A stretch of 64,000 bases of DNA from Vulcanimicrobiota bacterium (GTDB lineage Bacteria > Vulcanimicrobiota > Vulcanimicrobiia > Vulcanimicrobiales > Vulcanimicrobiaceae): positions 186,001-250,000 of the forward strand of contig PMSI01000001.1 of the NCBI GenBank assembly GCA_003168375.1, written 5' to 3'. Under the pieces are notes generated by a model. The model made no database searches. It had not been told where the DNA came from and saw only the letters and a program-made list of their open reading frames with translations. The translations under genes and the position numbers were made by a program. Positions 49,684 to 58,248 of the stretch are shown piece by piece. Each line of letters begins with the position of its first letter. Within the stretch, counting starts at the first letter, position 1.

Positions 49684-51321
49684 CTACGCGGGTACGCTCA
49701 CAGGGTAGTCTGGTGCCGGTGCGGGCCGTAGGTCGTCAAGCGTCGGCCATGTGATCGACAACCTTCGCTTGCCGTATTTGATCGGTCGCCGGAAGATGGG
49801 CGGGCCGATCGCATCCACCCAGGCTTTGAGGAGCTCACGGTCGCCCTCGGTCACGATGTGGCGGCCGTCGTCGCTCAGCCGCTCGCCGAACGCGAACGCC
49901 TCAGCGTTGAACAGCAGCCGCTCCAGCTTGCCGATCGCGACCTCGCGCGACCGCTCGACGGGCAGCCGCCCTAGCTGCGCCTGGAGCCCTTCGCGTGTCG
50001 TCTGGAGGGCGAGCCGATCGGCGTTGACCTCGGATAGCACGCGCTCCGCTTCGACAGCCACGCCGGATTGCTCGGACGCTGCGAGCCGCATCGCGCCGCG
50101 CGCCTGCCGGTCCAGGGACGCCTCCTCCTCATCAAGCTCCGTGAGCCGCGCTTCGATGGTCTGCCGCATCGCCGTGCGCTTCACGACCGTGGGCTCCGCG
50201 AGCCAGCGACCCTTCACGGCCTGCGCGACGGCCGGATCGCGCAGCTTGTGGAGCTTGTCCACGATCAGCGGCCGAACGCGATACACAGCGACGTGGATCT
50301 CATGGTCATGGTAGCGCTGCCCGCCGCGCCACCCCTTGCACGTGAGCGTGTACGGGTTCGGATTGGACTTGATGTACCGGCCGATCATCAACGCACGACG
50401 CGCATCGCCCAACGCGTCAGCGCACACCCCGCATGCGACGAGGCTGGACAAGTCGTGCTGCCGATCCTCGGGTGCGGGATGCTCGCCCGCCATCTGACGA
50501 ACGAGTGTGTCGAGGTCCGTCGATGGCTGCTCGCTGCGGCGTGCGCGATCGTACCCGAACGCCTGCCGATGCTGCCCGTGCAGCACACGAAGCTGTGCCT
50601 GCGTCTCGTGTGTCCGCACCCCGGCCTTGACGTACCCGTCGTGCTCATCCACCAACGCAAGTTGCAGGCCACGGCGTGAGCGCCACGCCTGTGGCGCGAC
50701 GGTTTGAAGCCATTCCACGACCTTGCCCTGGGACTCACAGGACAGGATGCGCCGGTCAACCTCCTGGACGATCGGCGCGGTGGCGGGATCGGGCTCCAAG
50801 CGCTTCTGGCCCTTCGGCCCGACGAGCCGCAGACCGAACGCGGGCCGGTTCGTCGTCGTGGCTCCGCGGTTGCGCGTCTCCGCGTACCGCTTCAGTTGGC
50901 GCTTCTTGATGCGTCGGCGCTCGGCCTCAGCGTCGTTGAACTTCCCCCACACGTAGTCACGATCAGCGTCCCGCGTGAGGTCGAGCGGCCGGTCCTCCTC
51001 GTGCTCAAGCTCCCACAGCTTGACGCCCATGTCACGGAGCTTGCCGAATTGCTCCGCGCCCAGGAACTTGTCTCGCGTGAAGCGGTCGAGCGAGTCGATC
51101 ACCAGCGCATCAACGCTCAGCGATGGAAGCTCCTCGAACATGCGGAGGAACGTCTTGCGCTGGGCGACGGTGCCGGCGCTTTTGGCCTCGGCGTAGGCTT
51201 GGACGCGGATCGCACCGGTACGCTCAAGGAAAACGCCGAAGCGTGTCTCCTGGTCATCAAGAGACACGCCGCGGTCGCGCTGCGTTTTCGTGGACACGCG
51301 TGCGTAGGTCACGACGCGCAT
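49684..51321 (-). CDS. Large serine recombinase (site-specific integrase)
   Basis: 545 residues. The N-terminal resolvase domain has the nucleophile Ser10 in VVTYARVSTKTQRDRG, the arginine-rich catalytic block ALVIDSLDRFTRDKF near residue 86, and a helix E region. The recombinase domain (GRYIKSNPNPYTLTCKGWRG) and a coiled-coil-like stretch (IEARLTELDEEEASLDRQAR) follow. The zinc-ribbon cysteines are partly present (ACGVCAD and TCKG) with only three seen, so the ribbon may be atypical. Starts at ATG 51321. It very likely inserted the element into comM. Confidence 0.9.
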   Translation of the reverse strand: MRVVTYARVSTKTQRDRGVSLDDQETRFGVFLERTGAIRVQAYAEAKSAGTVAQRKTFLRMFEELPSLSVDALVIDSLDRFTRDKFLGAEQFGKLRDMGVKLWELEHEEDRPLDLTRDADRDYVWGKFNDAEAERRRIKKRQLKRYAETRNRGATTTNRPAFGLRLVGPKGQKRLEPDPATAPIVQEVDRRILSCESQGKVVEWLQTVAPQAWRSRRGLQLALVDEHDGYVKAGVRTHETQAQLRVLHGQHRQAFGYDRARRSEQPSTDLDTLVRQMAGEHPAPEDRQHDLSSLVACGVCADALGDARRALMIGRYIKSNPNPYTLTCKGWRGGQRYHDHEIHVAVYRVRPLIVDKLHKLRDPAVAQAVKGRWLAEPTVVKRTAMRQTIEARLTELDEEEASLDRQARGAMRLAASEQSGVAVEAERVLSEVNADRLALQTTREGLQAQLGRLPVERSREVAIGKLERLLFNAEAFAFGERLSDDGRHIVTEGDRELLKAWVDAIGPPIFRRPIKYGKRRLSITWPTLDDLRPAPAPDYPVSVPA

Positions 51322-51441
51322 CGGTCGGCTGCTAGTGGACAAGGTATGGTCCTGGCGGGATGCGCCCCGGAACGAGGCGCGGGAAACCAACGCACTCCGC
51401 CAACTTGTTCATCGCTGGCGGGACCAAAGGCCCGAAGGCCG

Positions 51442-51732
51442 TCACAGGCTGCTGCCCTTCTTCTTCGCCGCAGGCGCAGCCGATCCGCTCCGCTTGCGTT
51501 TGGCTTCGGTAACAGTCGCACCAGCTTTGCGGCCACGCGACGGCTTGGGGGCGGGAGGGGGCGCTTCCGGTGCGCTCGCGGGTGCGGTGGGTGCGTCCTC
51601 CACACGCGCGCCGCATACATTACACGACCCGCCCTTGCGCCACGAGAACAGCTTGTTGTCCTTGCGGCAACGCGCCAGGCCCATCTTGTCGAGCGCCGGG
51701 GTGCGGTGGATGTTGTTGTCGTCGTCGGTCAT
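51442..51732 (-). CDS. Small zinc-finger-like protein with basic tail
   Basis: 96 residues from an ATG with TAGGAG upstream. The first half contains LARCRKDNKLFSWRKGGSCN and NVCG, three cysteines plus His/Lys that could bind zinc; the second half is Ala/Pro/Lys-rich (PSRGRKAGATVTEAKRKRSG), a likely DNA-binding flexible tail. It precedes the integrase gene and might act as a directionality or repressor factor. Unrecognised family. Confidence 0.5.
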   Translation of the reverse strand: MTDDDNNIHRTPALDKMGLARCRKDNKLFSWRKGGSCNVCGARVEDAPTAPASAPEAPPPAPKPSRGRKAGATVTEAKRKRSGSAAPAAKKKGSSL

Positions 51733-51829
51733 CGTTTCGCTCCTAGTGGATGCGGGTGAGATGACGACGACCATAACCTACGCCCCAGTGGGCGCGGCAA
51801 TGAGTGAGCAGCGTTTCTAGTAAATCTCG

Positions 51830-52435
51830 TTACCGATTCGTGACGAGCTCATTGAACGCTCTGTCGGCACCCCATGCCTGCGCAGATGCGTATGCCAATA
51901 GGCGTTTCTGATCCGATGTTAGACCAATCTCAGGCTTGTAACCAAGGTCGTGGTTTGCCTCGGACCAGGCGTGCTGGAACAACGTCTTGATTTGAAGTTC
52001 GAAAAATCTCGGCGCATCCTCCATCCTAATCTCAGGTGGTATGCCTTCTGTCGGCATTGCCAGCACGAAATGCCGTCCGAAATAGCCAAACTCCCACTCT
52101 GACTCCGGCACGACGGTTCGCGCCTCAATATGCGTAAAGAACGGCATGAGCCTGTCCCGAATCGCCTCGACATCCTGAATGTAATAGACTATGATTCTGG
52201 CACCGATCTGGTCCTGAATCTGATATAGCGGCTCAGTGTAAAGTAGCGCTCCACTTGCATCACGCTTAAGGGCCTTGGTGACGAAACGCGGGGGGCTTTT
52301 CGCGCGAACGGAAACACGGTCGATGTGAGGGGCATTGCCAAGATGATCGACGATGAGCGCGGTAAGCTCCTTGGCAATCGGTTCCAGTACTGCGTTGTAG
52401 CGTGCCGAGTATTCTGAAAGGAGCCCGTCGCTCAT
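51830..52435 (-). CDS. RelA/SpoT-fold nucleotidyltransferase domain protein
   Basis: 201 residues forming a stand-alone (p)ppGpp-synthetase-type fold: RVSVRAKSPPRFVTKAL near residue 40, YQIQDQIGARIIVYYIQDVE near 71, and FELQIKTLFQHAWSEANHDL near 145. These correspond to the ATP-binding lysine region, the Asp-containing ARxx strand and the H-A-W/E-x-x-x-Y region of RelA_SpoT. There is no hydrolase domain. Phage- and island-borne forms of this fold are often toxins (toxSAS, CapRel). It is coupled (ATGA) to an unknown gene that is translated first. Confidence 0.8.
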   Translation of the reverse strand: MSDGLLSEYSARYNAVLEPIAKELTALIVDHLGNAPHIDRVSVRAKSPPRFVTKALKRDASGALLYTEPLYQIQDQIGARIIVYYIQDVEAIRDRLMPFFTHIEARTVVPESEWEFGYFGRHFVLAMPTEGIPPEIRMEDAPRFFELQIKTLFQHAWSEANHDLGYKPEIGLTSDQKRLLAYASAQAWGADRAFNELVTNR

Positions 52436-53481
52436 CGAGACCCACTCTTGAGCCGCTGATTAACAATGCGTCCTACCGTTGTGAATTCAGTAGACGGCGC
52501 GGCAGGGGTCTCTGCTTCAGTTTGCGGCACAATCTGATCCTCAACTTGTCGCTGATGAAAGATGGTGTCGAAGTTTGCATTGTCCGCCGTGAGCATCGCG
52601 CCATTGTCAAGCTCAACCGACCGGTACGCAATATGTTGATCAAACACAGTCCTATCGAACTGGAATGTCTCGTGCATGACTTCTTCGCGATGCATCGCAT
52701 GGGTCAGCGCGGTTACGGCTTCGCCCGAAAGTCGCATACTGTGGACGACTCGCTCCGGCGAGATTGTGTGGCCGTCCTGGCCTCGGACCAATTGAGCGGC
52801 CGACAAAAGGTCTTGCTTCAATGGCAACTCTTTTGCAGTCCGTATTGCATCACGGAACGCAACGGCAAAGCGCTTGGTTCCGGCAGCAGCTGTGGTCTTT
52901 AGAGTTGATTCCAAAAACTCACGAATCCAGTAATCCGAAAGCTCTTTAACGTCCACTTGTTTGTCAACGGCTTTCCCATCCCAGAACGAGTGTTCTTGCA
53001 ATGGTCCGGCATACACCACACTCTTGTACGCATGAGCATTTTTCATGAAGACGCGTTCGATGAATCGGACGTCCATGTTTTCATCCGCGTTCTCTTCAAC
53101 GATCATTCCTTGATCTGCCGGGAAGCGTGAGAGCATGAGGCGCTTTTGCGGATGGTCACCCGCAACAACAAACAACAAGCCAAAACCGGATCGACGCGTT
53201 GTCACCGATTGAAGACGCGCCGCTATCGAGCGGGCGGTTGCCATTGAGCGTTGCTCGGCATATCGCAACAGCATGGACCGCGTCGCATTGATCTGCTGAC
53301 CGGCCTCGTTAGGTTTGAAGACTATGTCAATCTTGCAGTCAGCGTCTGCCTTATCGTATAGCGCGGCGAGCAAGTCAAAGACTTTGCCATCCAACGGAAC
53401 CCTCGTGCCACCGACCCGGGGCTGAATTGCAATGTTCTTAGCGGGCCGTACCAAGAAGCTATGAATGCGCGTTATCGGCAT
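52432..53481 (-). CDS. Unknown partner of the RelA/SpoT-fold gene
   Basis: 349 residues beginning MPITRIHSFLVRPAKNIAIQ. Mixed alpha/beta composition with VFKPNEAGQQINATRSMLLR near residue 55 and a C-terminal region rich in Gln, Asp and Thr. No signal or membrane segments. It has clearly lower GC than the host genes and shares four bases with the RelA/SpoT gene, a typical arrangement of antitoxin or sensor plus effector. Alternatively it is a nucleoid-associated-type protein; I do not recognise the family. Confidence 0.6.
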   Translation of the reverse strand: MPITRIHSFLVRPAKNIAIQPRVGGTRVPLDGKVFDLLAALYDKADADCKIDIVFKPNEAGQQINATRSMLLRYAEQRSMATARSIAARLQSVTTRRSGFGLLFVVAGDHPQKRLMLSRFPADQGMIVEENADENMDVRFIERVFMKNAHAYKSVVYAGPLQEHSFWDGKAVDKQVDVKELSDYWIREFLESTLKTTAAAGTKRFAVAFRDAIRTAKELPLKQDLLSAAQLVRGQDGHTISPERVVHSMRLSGEAVTALTHAMHREEVMHETFQFDRTVFDQHIAYRSVELDNGAMLTADNANFDTIFHQRQVEDQIVPQTEAETPAAPSTEFTTVGRIVNQRLKSGSR

Positions 53482-53643
53482 TTGTCCGAACCACCCGATC
53501 GACCGCGCTCACCGAGCATGGAGTGGCAAGCGCGACACTCTGATCGCCCGGTGATCACCCCATCGGGCGTGCTTTGTGGAGATATGTTGGCGGCCGTGGG
53601 GGCTAGTCCTTGCCCTGCCTAGCGGTCAAGGGTGAGCGCACTA

Positions 53644-53844
53644 CTAGTTCTGTCGCACGACGGCAGCCACGATCAGCGCCCCGGCACCCTCCTCCCAGGC
53701 GTAGAGGTCCACGATCGCGCCATCCGGTAGCGCGGTGTCCGAGGTCGCCGGCACCATGTACTCCATGCCGCAGTGAGTGCCCGGCGGGTCGCCGGACGAT
53801 TCCAGGTTGGCACACGTGTGCCAAATTGGCTTCGCCGAGGCCAT
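53644..53844 (-). CDS. Small hypothetical protein
   Basis: 66 residues: MASAKPIWHTCANLESSGDP and a C-terminal hydrophobic strand (GAGALIVAAVVRQN). Two cysteines near the N-terminus. The weak ribosome site and small size leave doubt, but the composition is protein-like and it fills the space between the sigma factor and the 349-residue gene. Confidence 0.4.
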   Translation of the reverse strand: MASAKPIWHTCANLESSGDPPGTHCGMEYMVPATSDTALPDGAIVDLYAWEEGAGALIVAAVVRQN

Positions 53845-54013
53845 TCCCGTCGAGACGCGGCGGTGCTACGATTGGGCGGGACGGCGGCGCGCTCGGAGGG
53901 CAACCTCGGAGCCCACACCCGGCGTCGTCGTCCCCGTGCCGTCTTTGATGCGCCGTTTGCGCTAGGACGTGCGGGAGCGTCCCGGGCTGAGTATCGGGAC
54001 AACGCGCAACGGG

Positions 54014-54646
54014 CTAGGCCAGCGCGAATGCGCGGACCGCTGCGCCGACCGCGCGCTTGAGCTTCACGGCTATGCGCTGCAACGCGTTGTCCACGGCCTT
54101 GGTTGTGCGACCGACCTGCTCCGCAATCTCTTGGTACTTGTTGTCCTTGAGGCGGGCGAGCAGCACGGTAGCCTCCAAGTCGGATAGCCCCGCGCCCATT
54201 ACAGCATCAACGAGCGCCGCATGGAGCGCGCGGTCCACGGCGATACGTTCAGGCTCAGCGCTCTGCGGATCGGCGATGATGTCAACGAGGGTACTGGCCT
54301 CCGCTTGCTCACCGAACCGCCGGTCCAGCGAGGATGCCTGGTTGAGGACCTGGCGCTTCAGCCGCTGAGCGCCCTTCAACGCCGAAATGACGTTGCGCTC
54401 CATCGACATACGGGAGAACGACGCGAACGTAGTGCCCCCATCCGGCTTGTACGTCTGAATCGCCTTGAAGAACCCAATGCGCGCCTCTTGCATCGTGTCA
54501 TCGAGCGTTGCTCCAGGCAGAAAGTAATGGCGCGCTGTGAAGTAGATGGTGCGATCGTAGCGCTCGAACAGCGTGTCCATCGCGCTCGTGCTGCCGGAGA
54601 GTGCGGCGGATACAAGGTCGTCGTCGGTGTGTTCAGCGATCATCAT
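54014..54646 (-). CDS. Phage-borne sigma-70-family RNA polymerase sigma factor
   Basis: 210 residues. Sigma region 2 includes FFKAIQTYKPDGGTTFASFSR near residue 82 and region 4 YQEIAEQVGRTTKAVDNALQR near 175, an HTH of the sigma-H/sigma-F type. Region 1.1 and 3 are short, so it is a small alternative factor. It overlaps the terminase large-subunit gene by four bases and is translated right after it. It may direct host RNA polymerase to late genes of the element. Confidence 0.85.
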   Translation of the reverse strand: MMIAEHTDDDLVSAALSGSTSAMDTLFERYDRTIYFTARHYFLPGATLDDTMQEARIGFFKAIQTYKPDGGTTFASFSRMSMERNVISALKGAQRLKRQVLNQASSLDRRFGEQAEASTLVDIIADPQSAEPERIAVDRALHAALVDAVMGAGLSDLEATVLLARLKDNKYQEIAEQVGRTTKAVDNALQRIAVKLKRAVGAAVRAFALA

Positions 54647-56121
54647 GGCAGAATGAGTCCTGGGTGGGAGTTGCGGCGCTGTGCCGCTAGGATGGTGGAA
54701 AGCGGGCCGAAGTAGCCACGGCGTCGGTGACTCGCAACCTCAATGTCGCGAAGCTGTCGCACTGCGAGCTCAGCAGCATCTACTTGGTCGTCATGCGGGA
54801 CGGCCGGGAAGCGCAGATGCTCGGCGATGAAGTCGGCTTTCCATACGGCGTTGCGGGGCAGCAGTACGCGGCCAGCTTCCCAATAGCCGGTGATGGCTTC
54901 CACGCGCGCTTCCTTGGAATCGCGCCCCGGTGGCATGGCGATGAGCGGCATGCGCGTTGTGGAGCGAAGGTCGGCCAACAGGTTGATACCGTTGTCGGAC
55001 GAGACGATGTAGACGCGGCTTGGGAAGTGACGCTCGAACTCACCGACAACAAGGCTGCGGAGCCGTGGGTATTCCAGCTTCCGCCGGATCACGTCCACGA
55101 TGTAGACGTTCCGGCCATCGGTGGCAGCGACGAGCAACACGGAGTAGTCGTTTGACACGCCCGTCTTGAGCGCGGTGTCCATCGTGAAGAACTTGCTCAG
55201 CCCACGTGGTAGCTCGTCATATTCGTGCTCGAACCATGAAGCCTGGAAGTACGTCCCGCCATCAGGGATCGGCGAGCCCATGTAGAGCGCTGAGAACTTC
55301 TGTGGCCCCAGGACTGTGCGGAGCGCTGCGAGGTCCGCCTCGTCCTTGAACGCAGGCCAGAGCGCTGCGCCCTCGGGACGGCCGAGCGGGTCAACCTCGG
55401 GGCCGCGCGACAGCGCTGGGAGGTTGAGCACGGTCCAGTTTTTCGCATCGTCGCTGTTGAGAATGCGGCCCGTGAGGTCGTCGTCATGCCAGCGCGTGCC
55501 TGCGAGAATGATGCGGTGGTCGCGTGCCAAGCGCGTGAGGGCGACGGTGGTCCACCAATCCCACACGGCCTGCCGTTGCGTCGGGGACTTCGCATCTGCA
55601 TAGTCCGCAATGAGGTCGTCACAGACGAGAAGCTGTGCCGAGAACCCGGTGAGGTGTGAGTCAATGCCGACCGCCAGGACTGAGCCGCGGTGCTCACGCA
55701 GCGACCAGCGGTTGACCGCGCGCGACGTGTCGGAGATATGCACCGGGAACGGGAAGCGCTGGTCCCCTACGAAGCCGCGCACGATGCGGCTGTTCCGATC
55801 GGCAAGCTCCTGGGAGTAGGACGCGAGCACGACCGGCTGCTCCGGGTTGCGCCCTGCGTACCATGCTGGAAACAATTGCGAGACGGCAGTGGACTTGCCG
55901 TGCTGCGGGGGCGTAGAGAGGATGAGCCGTTGGATCTCCCCAGCCTCCAGCGCCACCAAGTGTTCGATGATCTTCTTGGCGTGGGGCGCGTTAGAGAACG
56001 ACGGCATCATTCGCAGTGAGAATGCGCCTAGTTCACGGCGGGCTAGTTCCTCAGCAGCGAGCTCAGCGAGGGCAGCGCGTTGATCGCTTTGCAACAGAGT
56101 GCCCCTCGAAGTGAGGGCCAC
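54643..56121 (-). CDS. Phage terminase large subunit
   Basis: 492 residues. Packaging motor ATPase with Walker A LILSTPPQHGKSTAVSQLFP near residue 69, Walker B LLVCDDLIADYAD near 170, coupling motif ILAGTRWHDDDL near 225, and a C-terminal RNase-H-like nuclease with the first aspartate in FFTMDTALKTGVSNDYS near 314 and another in HDDQVDAAELAVR near 455. The protein cuts concatemeric DNA and drives it into capsids. No portal or capsid gene follows in this orientation; a sigma factor does. Confidence 0.92.
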   Translation of the reverse strand: MALTSRGTLLQSDQRAALAELAAEELARRELGAFSLRMMPSFSNAPHAKKIIEHLVALEAGEIQRLILSTPPQHGKSTAVSQLFPAWYAGRNPEQPVVLASYSQELADRNSRIVRGFVGDQRFPFPVHISDTSRAVNRWSLREHRGSVLAVGIDSHLTGFSAQLLVCDDLIADYADAKSPTQRQAVWDWWTTVALTRLARDHRIILAGTRWHDDDLTGRILNSDDAKNWTVLNLPALSRGPEVDPLGRPEGAALWPAFKDEADLAALRTVLGPQKFSALYMGSPIPDGGTYFQASWFEHEYDELPRGLSKFFTMDTALKTGVSNDYSVLLVAATDGRNVYIVDVIRRKLEYPRLRSLVVGEFERHFPSRVYIVSSDNGINLLADLRSTTRMPLIAMPPGRDSKEARVEAITGYWEAGRVLLPRNAVWKADFIAEHLRFPAVPHDDQVDAAELAVRQLRDIEVASHRRRGYFGPLSTILAAQRRNSHPGLILP

Positions 56122-56144
56122 TCATGACGAGCCCGGCATTAGTG

Positions 56145-56648
56145 TTAATCATTCGGGCTTCCGGCAATGAGCGCGCGAAGCTCGTCGGTGGTCAGATTCC
56201 CCAACGCGTTCACCGTGACGGAACGCGCATCTATGGTCGTCCCGGCCTTCGGGAATGCGCCTGCGAAGTCACCGAGGAGGCGGAGTGCGTTGAGACGCAC
56301 GCCGAGCAGCTTGATGATAGCGTTCGCGTCACCGCGGCCGCGCGCGGCATGAAACTCAGTGCCTGCGTCCTCGAGCACGCTCTGTGCCTGCGCCATGAGC
56401 GCTGTGGCGCGGTTCGTCGCATCGGCGGCCAGGATCGCGGCCTTGTCGGCCGGGATGGCGCTCGCGAGGGTCTGGACTGATCGACTGTGGTGCCCGCTGG
56501 CCTTGTGACGTTTCAGTGAGTCACGGGAGACAGAGGGGAACCGCTTGGCGAGCGTGTCAATGCCGACGCCGTTGAGCATCTGGAAGTTGATCGCTTGCGC
56601 GCATGGATCGCTGCAAACGCTGCAACGCGATCCTAGTGGGTTCCCCAT
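56145..56648 (-). CDS. Terminase small-subunit-like protein with N-terminal zinc site
   Basis: 167 residues. The start reads SRCSVCSDPCAQAINFQMLN and goes on to RFPSVSRDSLKRHKASGHHS, a zinc-binding plus HTH arrangement that is common at the small-terminase position. The rest is helical (NRATALMAQAQSVLEDAGTE). It lies 23 bp upstream of the large subunit on the same strand. Function as DNA-recognition subunit is inferred from position. Confidence 0.6.
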   Translation of the reverse strand: MGNPLGSRCSVCSDPCAQAINFQMLNGVGIDTLAKRFPSVSRDSLKRHKASGHHSRSVQTLASAIPADKAAILAADATNRATALMAQAQSVLEDAGTEFHAARGRGDANAIIKLLGVRLNALRLLGDFAGAFPKAGTTIDARSVTVNALGNLTTDELRALIAGSPND

Positions 56649-56654
56649 GTTGAA

Positions 56655-57140
56655 TCAGTAGCCGCGCGTGTGCCGTCGCAGCTCACCGTTCTCTTGCCGG
56701 CCCAGCATCTGGCCCTCTTGCGAGAGGCAATAGTGGCCGTATTCCGCCATCGACAGCGCGGCAGCGGCTTCACGGAGCGAGCGGAAGCGGAATGGAGTGC
56801 GCCTCTCGCGCTGCTCCTTCGCCCAATCTGCATGGGCCTTATCCGCGGCAGCCTTCTCGGCGGCAGTGTCGAGCCGACGCTGCTCCGCGTTGCGCTTGTC
56901 AAATTGTGCGCTGACTTTGTAGCCCTTCGCGTCGAGCACGTCACGAAACTCGGCAGCCGTCACCGGGTCAATGTAGTTTCCAAAAGTGAGCTTGGCGTCG
57001 AGCGCTGATGCTGCGAACATCGCATCAAGCGAGTACAGCGGGTCCAGCCGGTTGAGCGCGGCCTGCGTCTTGGCTTCGGCCCACTCCTCGGGCGTGCAGT
57101 TGACGTATGGGGGTGGGGTTTCGAGCGTGTCCTTCGCCAT
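56655..57140 (-). CDS. Phage hypothetical protein
   Basis: 161 residues, helical and charged (QFDKRNAEQRRLDTAAEKAA). No signal peptide or motif was recognised. It lies seven bases before the small-terminase-like gene in the same operon. Confidence 0.5.
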   Translation of the reverse strand: MAKDTLETPPPYVNCTPEEWAEAKTQAALNRLDPLYSLDAMFAASALDAKLTFGNYIDPVTAAEFRDVLDAKGYKVSAQFDKRNAEQRRLDTAAEKAAADKAHADWAKEQRERRTPFRFRSLREAAAALSMAEYGHYCLSQEGQMLGRQENGELRRHTRGY

Positions 57141-57148
57141 GATGATCC

Positions 57149-57511
57149 TCAGAGGGACTTCCAGAGTGCGTCGATCTGCGCGTCGTTGAGCGCGTCGATC
57201 GGCTTGGGGTTGGCGATCGCGTCCAGCGTCTGCGCTACGCGATCGGCGGGCGTGACCTCCACGACGGTCCGCGCCTTGAGCGATGCAGCCTCGGCCGTGT
57301 ACTGCTCGGCGGTGAGCTCGCCCGCGTCACGGCGGGCTGCGAGCGCGGTGAGCTCTGCTTCGGCCGTCTCGGGTGTGTGAGTCCGCGTGACGCGCTCCCA
57401 TTCAGCGTCGATGGCAGCGGCTTCGTCCCGCTCCCGGCGACGTGCAGCGTCTGCCCGCCGGTTGAGCTCGTCCATGCGGTCGCGCTGTTCTTGTGTCAGG
57501 TGGTACATCAC
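57149..57511 (-). CDS. Phage hypothetical protein, coiled coil
   Basis: 120 residues, mostly charged helix with coiled-coil character (MDELNRRADAARRRERDEAA). Its start overlaps the stop of the 104-residue gene by four bases, so they are coupled. Possibly a scaffold-type or short-tail protein, but without evidence beyond position. Confidence 0.5.
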   Translation of the reverse strand: MMYHLTQEQRDRMDELNRRADAARRRERDEAAAIDAEWERVTRTHTPETAEAELTALAARRDAGELTAEQYTAEAASLKARTVVEVTPADRVAQTLDAIANPKPIDALNDAQIDALWKSL

Positions 57512-57822
57512 GACACTCCGAGCAGCAGCAGCGTGAACACTTCGCGCAGAAACGGCTCGTGCGGGTCCACGCTGTGGGCAGAGTAGAACGCCTCCCAGTC
57601 GGTCAACTTGGAGCCGGCGCTGCTATATGGGAACGAGGCCCAGTCGGCGGCAGCGCTACGGCCGTTGCCCGCGATCCCGGCGTGGACTGCGCTCTCAAGC
57701 GCCGAGGCACACGTGCGCTCAACCTTGAGAAACTGCTGGACGCAGAGACGGCTCGCGTTCGCCGGGTCGTGCGCCATCGTGTAGAGTGGGTCGGCCTTCT
57801 GGTCCGCGGTGAGGTGGGTCAT
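57508..57822 (-). CDS. Phage hypothetical protein
   Basis: 104 residues with two cysteines (RLCVQQFLKVERTCASALES). Overlaps both neighbours by four bases (ATGA at 57822/57819 and 57511/57508), making a tightly coupled run of small genes. Unrecognised. Confidence 0.5.
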   Translation of the reverse strand: MTHLTADQKADPLYTMAHDPANASRLCVQQFLKVERTCASALESAVHAGIAGNGRSAAADWASFPYSSAGSKLTDWEAFYSAHSVDPHEPFLREVFTLLLLGVS

Positions 57823-57986
57823 CGGTCTGCTCCTAAGTCTGAATCAACGCTCAGCGATTGTGGCGACAACTCACGCAGAATCTTGGCGCGCATACGCCCC
57901 TCGCGGAGAGCACGCTTGTGCTTTTCCGATAGCGGTCGGCCTTTGTTCGCATACTGTTTGCGCGGTTTGTCGAGCGAATTGCTCAT
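57819..57986 (-). CDS. Very short phage protein with AT-hook-like motif
   Basis: 55 residues from ATG 57986. It is highly basic, with QYANKGRPLSEKHKRALREG containing a Lys-Gly-Arg-Pro core like an AT-hook. It overlaps the next gene by four bases (ATGA). An A+T-rich region with TATAGA-type hexamer lies just upstream, fitting a promoter for this run of genes. Probably a DNA-binding protein; identity unknown. Confidence 0.55.
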   Translation of the reverse strand: MSNSLDKPRKQYANKGRPLSEKHKRALREGRMRAKILRELSPQSLSVDSDLGADR

Positions 57987-58031
57987 GCTCTATAATTCGG
58001 GATTGCAAGTGGCGCTTGCTCTTTAAGCTAA

Positions 58032-58044
58032 GTGAATTGTTCAC
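58032..58044. promoter_or_regulatory. Palindrome upstream of the small phage genes
   Basis: GTGAATTGTTCAC is a 5-3-5 inverted repeat about 45 bp before the 55-residue gene start, in an AT-rich stretch. It may be an operator for a phage repressor. Chance is possible for a five-base arm. Confidence 0.35.
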
Positions 58045-58055
58045 GCGATAACATG

Positions 58056-58085
58056 AAAAAGAGACGATGCCGTAGCGCCGTCTCT
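58056..58085 (-). terminator. Minus-strand intrinsic terminator
   Basis: On the minus strand AGAGACG pairs with CGTCTCT across a 12-base loop and is followed by TTTTT. It stops leftward transcription coming from the right before the small-gene run, isolating the two units. Confidence 0.65.
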
Positions 58086-58201
58086 CGTTCATACCGTGCG
58101 CGGTGCTTAAACACACACGATGCATCCACCAATCCGCGGGGGCGTCATCCCCTCCGTCTGCATTAGTCGCGCAATGTTGCGTTGCCTGGTTTTTCGTGCG
58201 T

Positions 58202-58245
58202 TTATTCTGTCACGTTGTCAACGAATTATTCTGTCACGAAGTCAA
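58202..58245. repeat. Two 20-bp direct repeats upstream of the rightward phage gene
   Basis: TTATTCTGTCACGTTGTCAA at 58202-58221 and TTATTCTGTCACGAAGTCAA at 58226-58245 differ at two bases and have a 24-bp period. Each contains TGTCA-N3-NGTCA. They end three bases before a predicted -35, so they are a likely regulator-binding site. Confidence 0.7.
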
Positions 58246-58248
58246 GAA

